Assembly (NCBI GenBank): GCA_011037195.1
Contig: JAAEAF010002492.1
Location: forward strand, 1-64,000
Direction of reading: 5' to 3'
Origin: Triatoma infestans
Taxonomy: Eukaryota > Arthropoda > Insecta > Hemiptera > Reduviidae
DNA: 64,000 nucleotides
Shown here: positions 11,440-21,352 of the stretch, one piece after another
Layout: each line of letters begins with the position of its first letter
How positions within the stretch are numbered: the stretch's first letter is position 1
Notes under the pieces: model-generated
Databases searched by the model: none
Told to the model about the DNA's origin: nothing
The model's input: only the letters and a program-made list of their open reading frames with translations
Position numbers and translations under genes: made by a program

Positions 11440-12643
11440 CTTCTTCCATAATCGATGCTGGCCATTTGTCGGTCTAAAGCATTCAGGTACGCTGGGCATT
11501 TCAGACTCTTAACAGAGTGACTGTGCGGTTTTCGGAACACTTTGCAGGTGGCACATGCCGGGGCTTCGGCTTTATTTGGGCACTTCTCGTAAACATGACC
11601 CTTAGTGGCGCATCTTTGGCGTGACTTCTACTACCCAGTTTTGTGTCCCGTTTTTGCTCTTACCTGACTTGGCCAGCACTCTAAAGGAGTCCTGGAACTC
11701 AGGTTTCGGCAATACCGATCCAAGGTTCTGATCGCATAAGGCTTTCGCTAATCTCGCTTCGTTAAGGTCGCTAGGCACATCGAATATTGTCATTTTGGGA
11801 AGCCGTTTCTTCGGCAGCTCAGCCTGAAGACCAGCACACCTCAACTTTTTCGTTGTTTAATAAGACTTGCGCCTGCTCGGGGCCTCCTGTTTCAACAAGG
11901 GGTGTCTTGTTTCGGGCTCGTCGGACGGACACGACTCAACCTTCCTCAGAAGGATTAAGACTGCCTTTGAGCAAGTCCTTAGTTTGATCGCTAGTCTCAA
12001 CTGCCTTATTATCTTGTGGTCTTTTCAAGACCACATGCTTTTTCTTGGGCAGTGGCTTTTTCACTGCCTTTTCTTCAGGCTGCTTGTGCTTAATATTTTC
12101 TGTTTTCCTTTTCCTTTTCTTTATCTTAGCCTGCTTTCCCTCAGGCCGGCTTCCATTGGACACCGCTCCCGCATAAGACATAACAGGTGCGGGTTTTCCT
12201 GCCTTTATTTCGGCAGTGCCACTGTTGACCTTTGCTGGCTCACGGGCTACCTCGTGCGAAGACATAGACAGCTTCGTAATATCGGCTTTAATCTGGTCAC
12301 TACTACTAATCTTTATGCTAGGGTCCGTGCAGTACTCCATCAACTCTAGCTCTATCTCGCCTGCTCGGAGGATTGGATCACTGGTCACTTACCCTGATGT
12401 GATACCGTCCTCTTTGCGGATATTTTCATTTTTGTTCTCGGGTTCATTTCTTGACTCGGCAGTATCTATTACCCTGTCAGTTATGGTCTCTTTGACCATT
12501 GTCGAACTTATTACAACTTGTGGTTGCTCATCTTTAAACATATTTTTTCTCAGACCGCCTATCATAATTTTAAGACTAGATGGAGTCACCTCGATATCCG
12601 AGAACGGACTAGACGATCTAGCGTTCTTCGGTGTGCTTGTCAT
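11440..12643 (-). pseudogene. R1-like ORF1: gag-type nucleic-acid-binding protein, frameshifted
   Basis: The frame starts at an ATG at 12,643 (MTSTPKNARSSSPF), passes through a lysine-rich linker (KIKKRKRKTENIKHKQ) near 12,100, and ends in a zinc-knuckle region around 11,460-11,640 with CATKGHVYEKCP followed by a second C-x2-C...H...C cluster. This is the order found in R1 and related gag-like proteins, which coat element RNA. Frame changes lie near 12,388 and 11,850. The last part overlaps or abuts the start of ORF2, as is usual in the clade. Confidence 0.85.
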
Positions 12644-13030
12644 CTCTTATATTTAGACTAATACTACTATTTACAATAAAAACTCTATCTATATACAATA
12701 TATACAATGGGCACAAGCCGAAGCTTACGCCCTCGCTCTGAAAAGAGCGGTTTGGTGCCTCCGTCCCCTTCTACAAGTGTTTATCTCCCTTTAGGCCAGA
12801 CAGAAATGGTGCAACAACCTTCCAAAACTCTGCCTGGTGTCCAACCCCGGCGAACGTGGACGCATGAGACCACTCGCTGAACAGAAAGCCATAAAGCTGT
12901 TCACTGGCGTTTATGGCTCGTCAAGTTCAGAAAGTTCAAACACTTCACAAAATACTCCAAAATTACTCTAATAAACAGAACTTTCTCAAGTTTTATAGTT
13001 TAAAATGCTCAACAAATACTAAGCGCGGGG

Positions 13031-13048
13031 CCATTAAGTAGATGTACT
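13031..13048. repeat. Target-site duplication, right copy (R1-like element)
   Basis: CCATTAAGTAGATGTACT, one mismatch to the copy at 8,215-8,232; marks the 5' end of the minus-strand R1-clade element. Confidence 0.75.
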
Positions 13049-14465
13049 ATGACAAATGGCCCTTTGTGCTTCCCGATATTTTCTCTCACATCAGCCCTGC
13101 TTCCCTTAATGTATGCAATGCTAGAATTGCTACGCCACTTCTTCCTGGATAGAGTGACTTGGGATAGGAGTAAGAAATAGAATAGGAATTATGCTTTACA
13201 TCCCAATCAGCGGCAAAATTTAAAGAAGTGAAGTACCTTGGATGGAGTTTTGATGGTCTCTCTCTCATTCACACACACACGAAGAAGACTGACGCCCCAT
13301 CGTGCAGAAGAAGCTTCCAGAGAATTCAAGGTCTTTCCCCTCCTATTTAGAATTTTGTGGACCCTATTCCCACTAGGACTACATATGAAACAAAATATTA
13401 TGAGATCCCGTAAATTAATATAAACCTATGTATCTACTAATGATGCATTTTTCTGTAACTGCTGGACTCGCGTTTCGAAGTTGAATGTACTAAGAAGATG
13501 TATAATGTACATTGAGAGTACTCCGAAGAAAGTATAAGACATTGAATGTCTAATGTCTAATAATTTACGACCATCTGAACCCTATGTAGCAAACTAATTC
13601 CAGAATTGATTCAGGCACTTTAAAGAACAGTTGATTTCAATTTCAACACCGAATGTCGTGCCGAAATTGAAGAGCTACTTTTTGCATATTACTTATATTC
13701 CTAAAGAAAGCGAAACGAATTCATTCTTCTAGTTGTGACCAAGCCTGGGCGTGCATTTGCCGCGGAACATTTCTCCTTAATAAAGAGCCAGTTCTTTGTG
13801 AGCTCTATAAAAGGCCATAAAACGATTTAGGACAATAAAGTCCTTGGGAACTTAGGTCCCTTCTTTGCCAACTGTTTTCTTCATCAGTGTCGCTAATAAC
13901 AGATAAAGATATGCGAAAAAATTCCGATATTAAGTTTGCACCAAGCATATATTGCCGGTCACACTCTTAAAGAAAGCGAACCAGTTTATTTATTTCTACA
14001 TTTCCTGCACAGTGCTAATGGAAGAGCATTTTGCTAGCTAATATTTCTATAATGCAGTTATGAGTTCCAATTCATCTTTTACTACAACTGATTCCAAGGT
14101 CATTGGACTCCAAAGGTCCTATGTCTCTTAAAAACTAGTTCGGCCTGAGCCTAGGTTTATTTTTTTTAGTATTTTACTCAACAAGGCTCAATTTCAAAAC
14201 GAGATTAAAGTTTATATCTACTATTAAACCGTTCTGGGCATTTCAGCAATATTTGGGCAAGAATATAGATACTGATTCTTGTCTGTTTACTTATAGTTAG
14301 AAATTGTCGAATGTCGCCATTGAACACTTTCACATAACATTTAACATTTCCAACAAGTTATTGTCTTCTCTTTAACCATTGATTTGTTTTCTTTTTGAGT
14401 TTTCTGTTTGCGTTTTATACATTATTTATTTGTTGTGGTTGGATCCGCAGAGCTTCAAAACATCA
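13049..14465. other. AT-rich stretch without a recognised gene
   Basis: No coding similarity that I trust. A frame near 13,210 containing FKEVKYLGWSF resembles the K-Y-L-G block of LINE reverse transcriptases, but it is too short to call. A short CA run lies at about 13,270. Confidence 0.4.
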
Positions 14466-14600
14466 GAGATATTTTCCGTGATAGCCTTCTTCATTTTGTA
14501 GTCATCGATCGGTTTCAGGTGTTCGCCCATCATCAGTATGTCTTGATAAAACAGACTTGCGCAGAGCAAAATCAGTTTGTACAGTGTTTAATTTGTCATC
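14466..14600. repeat. Dispersed repeat, Penelope-LTR-like, copy 1
   Basis: Shares the blocks GAGATATTTTCCGTGATAGCC, GTCATCGA..GGTTTC, GTTCGCCCATC and ACAGACTTGC with 26,856-26,995 in the same orientation and spacing. The series GGTTTC(G/A)GG...CATCTTCAGGA is typical of Penelope-like element terminal repeats and of related short elements. There is no coding sequence nearby. Confidence 0.5.
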
Positions 14601-17600
14601 TTTAAATTGTTCAGTAATTTTTTGTTTAATTTTCCCGAAGGAAATCATTTAGTTCGAATCGTTGGGTGATATCTGGAAGAAAGTTCTCTGTGAACGATCC
14701 TCTGTCATTTCTTTACTAACTTACCACTGTTTTCTACTGTTTCTCCGCACATCAGCTGGTAGTCGGTAGCTAGCGCATGGAAAGAGTAATCGGATGGCTT
14801 CGATTTGCTGAACATCCGCTGCGTCGTTGAGAATTTATATTTTTGTCTGCGAAAGTGAGATGTTATGAACCATACAGAGCTGCATAATGGCTACTATTCA
14901 ATCTTACACCGAATGTTGCTAGGCATGGTGTAACTCACTGTAATAAATAATAACCGGTACTTCCTTACTCCATTTGATTTCTGGATTTGTGTTTGTTATG
15001 TAAATGGTTGGTAATGCTTCAAAAAGTTGAAGGAGTGATAGTACGCCGAATTCCTGAAGTGATGCTGTTTAATTCAGTTGTTTTTGCCGGTAAAAATAAT
15101 TGAAGATGTGGCCTTTCCCAGGGATGCCTGATAATGTAACCACTAATTTCTGTTCTCAACAACTGCTCTCGAGCCATGGAGGGGTGTCCATAACTGCTGC
15201 TATTTCTTAGGCCTGGAATTTGTTAGATTATTAGAGATTGCACACTCTTGTGAAAGATGCTTTCTAATGAGCCGATTTTTAATGATCTCACAGGCAATTG
15301 TAAACGAAAAGCCCCTGAATAATTTGCGAACTAGGCCTAGAAACTCTTTCCTATTCTTAACTATATTCATTTATTATTTTCGTTTTGTTTATTACTAAAG
15401 CCTGACTGACAGAGAATATAGCTTTTTAGAACAGAGGCAGTGTTATCAAGTGAAATACTGGATCAAGATAAATTACTTGATGAATTGTTGAATAATTTTT
15501 TTAAGTGCAGTGCGGACAGTATGTGGATTGTGTGCCTTAAGCAAGCTTGTTGTCCTTAATTTCAACCTGTTTCGGATAGTATTCCATCGTCATAATCTGC
15601 TTCATCAAGTTTGAACAGGTGATAATCTTCCTTGTACAGACAGTGTAGTAAGTAAACTTAGAGTTGGGAGTCTGTGTGGCAATAGTTGGCGATCCAGACT
15701 CTGACGATGGAGGTCATAATTAAAGAAAAGAAGCGGCAGGAAGACACCATTTCAGGTAAATTACATTGATGTTAGATATAGTGGCACTGGCTATAAAGCC
15801 TATCTGCGACCTACAAGATCTAATGTGCCTTCCTTGTGTGTCAATGTTTGTATAAAACCTGTAAAGTGTACAGTGTGTGAGTGAGAATGGGTGTATGTTT
15901 GGTGGGGAGCTAGAGTTTATCTTTGGGTATATTAAGGCCAAGAGTTGCACATATAACTATTTTTACAGTTGCTAAGTGCTGTGTGAGTGTTGCGGGCTAT
16001 CAATCTAAGGTGTACTTGTTCATGTTGTTATCCTGGAACGCCACAATCCCTGAAGAAGTGGTTAGTCCACTCCCCTTACAGAGAAATTACGTAGTTACCA
16101 TGCAGTTATTTGTTATCACTCGTATTACTAATTTCTATTTACAATATAGTCATCTAAGTGTTCAAGCTACAGCTACCATTCGAGAGTAAAGGATTGGGTC
16201 CAAGCAGGATTACGTTTAATATTTCTTGTGCAATATGGATAAAGATATAAAAAACAAAAAAAATAAAAAACAAAAAACTTTATTCAATTGCATATATCCT
16301 AAGCATGTACTTCAATTTCAATTGGGGGAGAAACATATTAGGCAGATTATTAAATGTAAATACTGTAATCCATAATGTAAATAAAAATGGGTTGCAATTA
16401 ACTTTTAGCTCAATCTAACACAGAGAAAGAAATGACATTATATTTAAATTAAGAAAATAGAATTTAGAAATATTGTCACAATCTTTATTAAAAAATAAAT
16501 AATGTTTTAAGAAAATATTATCAAAACTGACTTGGTTGCATGTTTTATAATTTGATGTGAAATTTGTTCCAATTGTGTCAATTCAAATTGTTTTATACTA
16601 TTTAAAAAGTAAGAGAAGGTAAAAATATTTAATTTGTTTTTTTATATTTTTTAAAACTTTGTAATTTTAATATTGTTTTACACAATACTATGGCATTTCG
16701 CTGAGCTTGAAAGACATCCAAACTAAGGTTGATTTTTGTCAGCTTCTGTTTATTACCATGCTTATTATTATTGTAAAAACGTAAACGGAATTGATCCACA
16801 TACATTTTCAGGGGTTATCTAAATTTGTACAACTTAAGTCAGCTTTTTGAGCAACTTTTTTACTAAGGGGGGCATTTTTTTTACACGATAAACCAACCTT
16901 AGTCATAAATATTATTTAAAAAAGAGTATCTAATTTCCTGAACTCTTCCTTTGGCTGTGCCCTTAGAATTTAGTGTTATCTACAATCTTATACCATTGTG
17001 ATTATAATAGGTAAAATTTAATGTTAATGTTTACTCTAGAGTGCAGTAGATTATTTATATTTAATTATTAATAATGGCATTTTTATTTTAATGCAAAACT
17101 TCAATATTTTTTGGATTGAATCAAGGCCATTATTAGTTTTTTTTTAAACCTCCTGGGAGACGATATTTTCATTTTAATGAAAATGAAATTCACTTGGGAC
17201 ATATATTAAAAAAAAAACTGAAATATTCCTTAGGGCTGAAATATCATTGTTGAATATCAAAACATAATACATTAATGAGCAAAATTGAGCAAGAATCAAC
17301 ATAATTTTAGTAAATGTGGATTCTAAGTAAAAAATAAATAAATAAAAGAAAATCTTTATTCACTCATAAATATTTTATAATTTTTTACCCAAGAAAAACT
17401 AATCAAATTTGTTTATTGGTCAAATATCAGCTAACTAAAAAAAGATTTTTGTTTTAGAGATGGAAATAAAGCTTCACTTTTAGTTTAACTTTATTGCTTT
17501 AGCTATATTAATAGCTGCTCTAGCCCAATAACTAATTTTATAAATAAGCTTCTCTTTTATATTCATATAATTTAAGTTTTGTTTTCCGCGAATATCTTTA

Positions 17601-18060
17601 TCCATAGATAAATAAAAAAGAGATAGTTATCTTGCTGCTATTTGTCGGCTACCTTTATCTTGCAAAAACAATACTCTTCGACCAATCTCAAAGATGGAAG
17701 TTGTTATCTTAGTTGAGTGAGCAAGTATAAAGAGTAAAAATAATAATACATAATAGACGTGGCAGTCCCTAATAGTAAGAATTTGACGTCAATTCTAACG
17801 ACATAACCCAAAAGTACGTGAAGCTTTCCTATGAAATAAAGCAAATGTAGAAACTGGACGCTGTTAAGACCGTCCTTATTGTTCTGTCATCCACAGGTGT
17901 GATTCCTGAGGCGGAATATTAAATTACTATCGATCGACAATTTTGAAAAAAAAAATCTGAAGAATATGTAAACAATTGTATGGAAATACAATAATTGTGA
18001 GATACATTATTGCCAGCATTACGCGGAGTAAATTAAAACCAATAATAATAATAATCATGG
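14601..18060. other. 3.4 kb of AT-rich noncoding DNA
   Basis: No gene on either strand. A block at 15,565-15,600 (AACCTGTTTCGGATAG followed by TCCATCGTCA) resembles the Penelope-LTR-like repeats and may be a diverged relative. The region 16,200-17,450 is especially AT-rich with long A and T runs. A (AAT)n run lies at 18,042-18,055, just before the SINE. Confidence 0.5.
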
Positions 18061-18250
18061 ATGAAATTATCTCAGTGGAAGCGTATTGGACTCCCAGGCG
18101 GAGAAGGTCCGTCCAGGTTCGATACCAGCAGTGCTGACCTAAGTTTTCCCTTCTTAGGGAAAAGCTTCTCTACAGCTCACTGGCGGGTGATGGGCAGGTC
18201 GTCCGTAACGAGAGAACGCTGTCTGAAGGCCAGTAGTGTACTTGAAGACT
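18061..18250 (+). mobile_element. tRNA-derived SINE, family 1, copy 3
   Basis: Head with box A-like ATTATCTCAGTGGAAGCGTA and box B-like CAGGTTCGATACC, then body blocks AAGTTTTCCCTTCTTAG, CTCTACAGCTCACTGGCGGG, TGATGGGCAG and AACGAGAGAACGCTGTC. It lies head-to-tail with the next copy and is preceded by a (AAT)n run. Confidence 0.8.
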
Positions 18251-18274
18251 AGGATTCCCAATAATATAGGGAAG

Positions 18275-18482
18275 GGATTAGCTTAGTGGTAGCACGCTGG
18301 ACTCCCACGCGGACGTCCCGGGCTTCGAGTCCAGTGCTATCTTTACATTTTTTCTTCCTACTAGCCTCTACAGCTCACTGTCTTGTGATGGACAATGTTG
18401 TCTACAACGAGAAAAACAATCCGTCGGCCGGCAGTGCAATGAGAAGGCTCCAGACGCCAATGATCATAATAGATGTTGGCAC
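18275..18482 (+). mobile_element. tRNA-derived SINE, family 1, copy 4 (best preserved)
   Basis: The clearest copy. GGGATTAGCTTAGTGGTAGC (box A region), GGGCTTCGAGTCCAG (box B region), then CTACAGCTCACTGTCTTGTG, GATGGACAATG, CTACAACGAGAAAAACAATC and GCAATGAGAAGGCTCCAGAC. Length about 205 bp. The head resembles a tRNA but the acceptor and anticodon stems do not close, so it is a SINE and not a tRNA gene. Confidence 0.85.
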
Positions 18483-19212
18483 GCCTTTCAAAATAATATT
18501 AAAGATATTTTTATTTAAAAGAAATGATACATTGTTTTCCTTCAATAGACAACAGTGCCTTGGCTAACCTATCCTCTGCCACAGTCTCATGTGAATATAA
18601 AAATATTTTAATAAATATAACACTGTGCTTTGAGGAAGTGACTTCTCTAGTTTGTTATAATACTGCATAAGATAGGGAAACTACCCGCCGTGTTGAAGCA
18701 GTAGTGCAAGTCCCTTTTTAAAACTATAGCTAACAACTGCACCGCCAATAATTAAGGTTCCATGTTAGGCAGTAGCAGTTGCACACTGACCACCACAGTC
18801 AGCACATAGGCCGCAGAATGCAGCGAGGTAGTCGAACACAAGGATTTCTTACAATCACTACCATTTTACTTTCTATTTCTGCTTAAGAAAAAGTATTGCA
18901 ATCGCCACAAACTTTAGAAATCGAGTGTTCATCGGAAATACATGTTTTGAGTACCTCAGAATAAGAACAAAATGATCTTTTATGCTTGAGGGAAGAAGAG
19001 AAAAAGAAATGAAAAACCGTTTAATGGTTTTCCGGAGCACAATAAGGTTACAAGTTTGACAGGAGGGCAGTGAGATGGGAGACATTGACCTTGTCACCCG
19101 CCAGCCAACTCTGGGCAAGAAAAGAAAATTAATCCCCGCCCACCACTTACAGTCAAGATGGCGGAGGAAGGGCCACACCCCTGTTCTACCAAGGTTCACT
19201 GCTCCATTAGCT
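18483..19212. other. Stretch without a recognised gene
   Basis: Contains only unrelated short frames on both strands. Base composition is somewhat less AT-rich from 18,650 to 19,200, which may indicate old transposon sequence, but I recognise none. Confidence 0.4.
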
Positions 19213-19272
19213 TAGGTGAAACGACCTTGAAGAAGCTCATTGCAGTAAGGGCGATACGTCGGTTTCTAGCAA
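19213..19272. repeat. Penelope-LTR-like motif
   Basis: CCTTGAAGAAGCTC..GCAGTAAGGGCGATACGTCGG is the inverse of the GCCGACGTTTCGC..CTTCTTCAGGG motif at 33,450-33,490. Such paired motifs are frequent in Penelope-like terminal repeats and related short elements. Confidence 0.4.
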
Positions 19273-19458
19273 ACCAGAGGCGGTCTCAACCCGGAAATTC
19301 AAGTGTTTTTCAAGAAAAAAATCTTTATAGCGAATAACCGTTTCAAGGCTATATTTAGCTGCCTGCTTGTTGTGAAATGTGTATTCAATTTCGTGCTTGT
19401 GTAGGAAATCACTTATTTGTTTAATAAATTTAGGTTTAACCTTTAGATATTGCACCAT
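19237..19458 (-). pseudogene. Possible LINE gag fragment (weak)
   Basis: A 73-codon minus-strand frame contains FIKQISDFLHKHEIEYTFHN, which resembles the segment before the C2HC domain in Jockey-type gag proteins (compare IIRYLKEHNAEYHTFQ in the intact gag at 49.7 kb). Only this block matches, so the call is tentative. Confidence 0.3.
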
Positions 19459-20945
19459 TTTTCTTTAATATTAATTTCCCAAAATTTATTTTATATTCCT
19501 ATTTTTTGTTTGTATAATTTTTGCAGAGGTAAATCTTGATCATTTCCTAAATTTAAAAAAAGTATGCTCCCTTTTGCTCATTATTGTAACTCTTTTAATC
19601 AAAGTTATGTGCCTCGCTTCATTCACATCTGTATAAATTTTCCAAAATTGCACTCCACCCTAACAAAATGTTTAAAACAACGCTGCGACTGTCACCGTCG
19701 TAGCTTTCTCTTCCCTGCTGCTGATAGTTTTGGAATGAAGAGGACAGTCGTTGAAAAAGCTGTGAAATAAAGTCACCAGTACGAGATGAGCATAATGACT
19801 GCAACGAACAGCACTGCCGGCCTAAATACCGCGAAAGTCTGCGATTTCAGGCATTCATTTTACATATATATTTTGGGGAATACCCATAATCTGCTTAGCT
19901 GATTGATAGAGTTCTAAGCTTCTACTTATTAATTTGATTAAATAAATTCATCTGTGATAACATTTATTTGTTTAAATTTGATATTATGAAACATTTATTG
20001 GAAATCATTTCTTTAAATTATTTGGGGTAGAGTGCAACAATCTAAATTGCAATATTTATGTACTTTTCGTGGCTTTTATAATCAACTGCACTTTAACGCA
20101 AACATAATGACCATGTATTTTAACAATTATAGAAAGCAAATAATATTAGTTTTAGAAAACTATGAACCTGGCTTTAAAAAAAAAATCCAAATTTGATTTT
20201 TTCTTTATGATACTTGATATATTCCTGTTTTTAATCTAGATATTTATTCTGTTCTATTATGGGTGAAGCAAACGACACGCATTGGAGTTTAAACTAAATG
20301 AGGGTACAAGTAATTTTATATAAGTGAATGTGGGACCATCATATTTTACAAATTATAGTAATTCTATTCTTATAGACACTGCTTTCATCTTTGCATGTCT
20401 TCTAAGTATTTAAAATAGGAAATGTATGAAACTCATTAAAAAAACAAAAAAAAAAACAGGTTATATATTCTTTCTTCTTGAACAATGAAACCTTACAAAT
20501 GTAGCCTTGTAAGCAAAAAATAAGAAGGCTCATATTAAACCTATTTAAGGCGTAAATATATTAGCATATGTCTGGCAAAAAAATACTACTAGCAATAAGA
20601 GAAAGTAAAAATGAATTAAACTTTGTGCATGATTATCGTTCTCCTTGTTTCCATCATGCCAAACAGCTCTGAGTTAGCGGTCCAACATATAGCAATTCTA
20701 GAATGCCATCAGATGTTTCTAACTAGTTTTCTTGTCAATCATTGCTGGTATTATTTTAAGTTTTTGTTTGTTTTCTTTTAACAAAAAGTTAAAGCGAAAA
20801 TTCTGTTCAAACTGAACATTTAGTTTTATATAACCACTCACACAAAAGAAATTCTGACACATCAGCTGTTTAGGGACGAATATAAATTTTACCAACTATA
20901 GAGATATTATTAAAATAATATAGCTTTTTTTAGTCTTCACAACTT
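19459..20945. other. AT-rich stretch without a recognised gene
   Basis: Nothing recognised; short frames only, with several A/T homopolymer runs. Confidence 0.45.
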
Positions 20946-20961
20946 TATTATTATTATTATT
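20946..20961. repeat. (TTA)n array 1
   Basis: A short perfect trinucleotide array, (TAA)n on the minus strand. It directly abuts the 3' end of a minus-strand LINE-like fragment. Confidence 0.85.
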
Positions 20962-21127
20962 CCCTTTCTGCATGGGTGGGTATGTAAAGTACCAAGGGCG
21001 ATCAAATAGATCAACCGTTAGCCTTCAGAAATCAAAATTGCTTTCTGGGTTTCCTCCAGCATCCGGTTGGCCAGTTCAAGCTTTTCTACATTTTTTATTG
21101 TCTTATTAGGCACTATAGGTACCTACT
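20962..21127 (-). mobile_element. LINE 3'-end fragment with (TAA)n tail, unit 1
   Basis: Minus-strand reading gives ELANRMLEETQKAILISEG, a stop, then RLIYLIALGTLHTHP, with a GC content above the surroundings and a (TAA)n array at its 3' end. The first block looks like the C-terminus of a retrotransposon protein, but I cannot name the clade. Confidence 0.4.
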
Positions 21128-21148
21128 TTATTATTATTATTATTATTC
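21128..21148. repeat. (TTA)n array 2
   Basis: Seven trinucleotide units separating LINE fragment units 1 and 2; it forms the 3' boundary of unit 2 on the minus strand. Confidence 0.85.
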
Positions 21149-21332
21149 CTGTAGCATGACGGCCCTTGAAGGAGCTTGCCTTGCTGCCGCAGTTGGTTCC
21201 ATATGTTCCTATCCACAACCTTTTCTTTTTCCATTACTTTACTTGCATGTTTTGGAGTTACTCTGCATCCTGCAACAATCGCAGTCGGGGCATTCCCCTT
21301 GGTCTTCCGCCGCCCGGGTGACCTTCATATGC
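21149..21332 (-). mobile_element. LINE 3'-end fragment with (TAA)n tail, unit 2
   Basis: Minus-strand frame: GGGRPRGMPRLRLLQDAE, a stop, then WKKKRLWIGTYGTNC. This matches the basic C-terminal tail of RTE-like retrotransposon proteins (G-R-P-R-x-R-W-x-D, later R-R-x-A-x-D-R-x-x-W-R). Only about 60 codons remain. Confidence 0.5.
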
Positions 21333-21352
21333 TTATTATTATTATTATTTTT
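21333..21352. repeat. (ATT)n array 3
   Basis: (TAA)n on the minus strand, directly at the 3' end of the R4/Dong-like element that follows. Confidence 0.85.

Larger units (their letters stand above)
8303..11449 (-). pseudogene. R1-like ORF2: endonuclease-reverse transcriptase, frameshifted
   Basis: Reading from 11,449 downward: the endonuclease starts with LIMLQLNAQRSRTVMAEARD and continues through ADINAWSPMWH (substrate-site asparagine and neighbours) and the VTGDHRAILF catalytic histidine block near 10,750. The reverse transcriptase shows FLDIAGAFDNVWWP (motif A), KGCPQGSVVDPFLWNLV and YADDLAIVV (catalytic aspartates, near 9,390). The C-terminal domain has CECGERDTVHHILFRCP, the R1-type CCHC motif, near 8,550. 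Frame changes occur at about 11,260, 10,570, 10,270, 9,760, 9,620 and 8,990, the last region including a 20-bp hairpin insertion and one earlier a 53-bp tandem duplication. Coding domains are otherwise easy to follow, so decay is moderate. Confidence 0.9.
8233..13030 (-). mobile_element. R1-clade non-LTR retrotransposon, nearly full length, decayed
   Basis: A 4.8-kb minus-strand element with the classic R1 layout: 5' leader (about 12,650-13,030), ORF1 gag with zinc knuckles, ORF2 with apurinic-type endonuclease, reverse transcriptase and a C-terminal cysteine-histidine motif, then a 3' region without a poly(A) tail. Both ORFs carry frameshifts. Its size fits R1 (5-5.5 kb). R1 proper inserts in 28S rDNA, but the flanks here are ordinary AT-rich DNA, so this is either an R1-clade family with another target or an off-target copy. 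The single mismatch in the target duplication shows the insertion is not very recent. Confidence 0.9.

Noticed and set aside
11867..12656. Plus-strand frames of 160 and 146 codons, hydrophobic and membrane-like
   Set aside because: Antisense of the lysine-rich R1-like ORF1; the hydrophobic look comes from reversed lysine codons.
13195..13260. RT fragment suggested by FKEVKYLGWSF
   Set aside because: A single short block without neighbouring RT motifs on either side.
18275..18345. Possible tRNA gene
   Set aside because: Box A and box B are present, but acceptor and anticodon stems do not pair and the sequence continues into a shared SINE body; the same holds for the heads at 816, 1,497, 18,061, 27,905 and 52,714.
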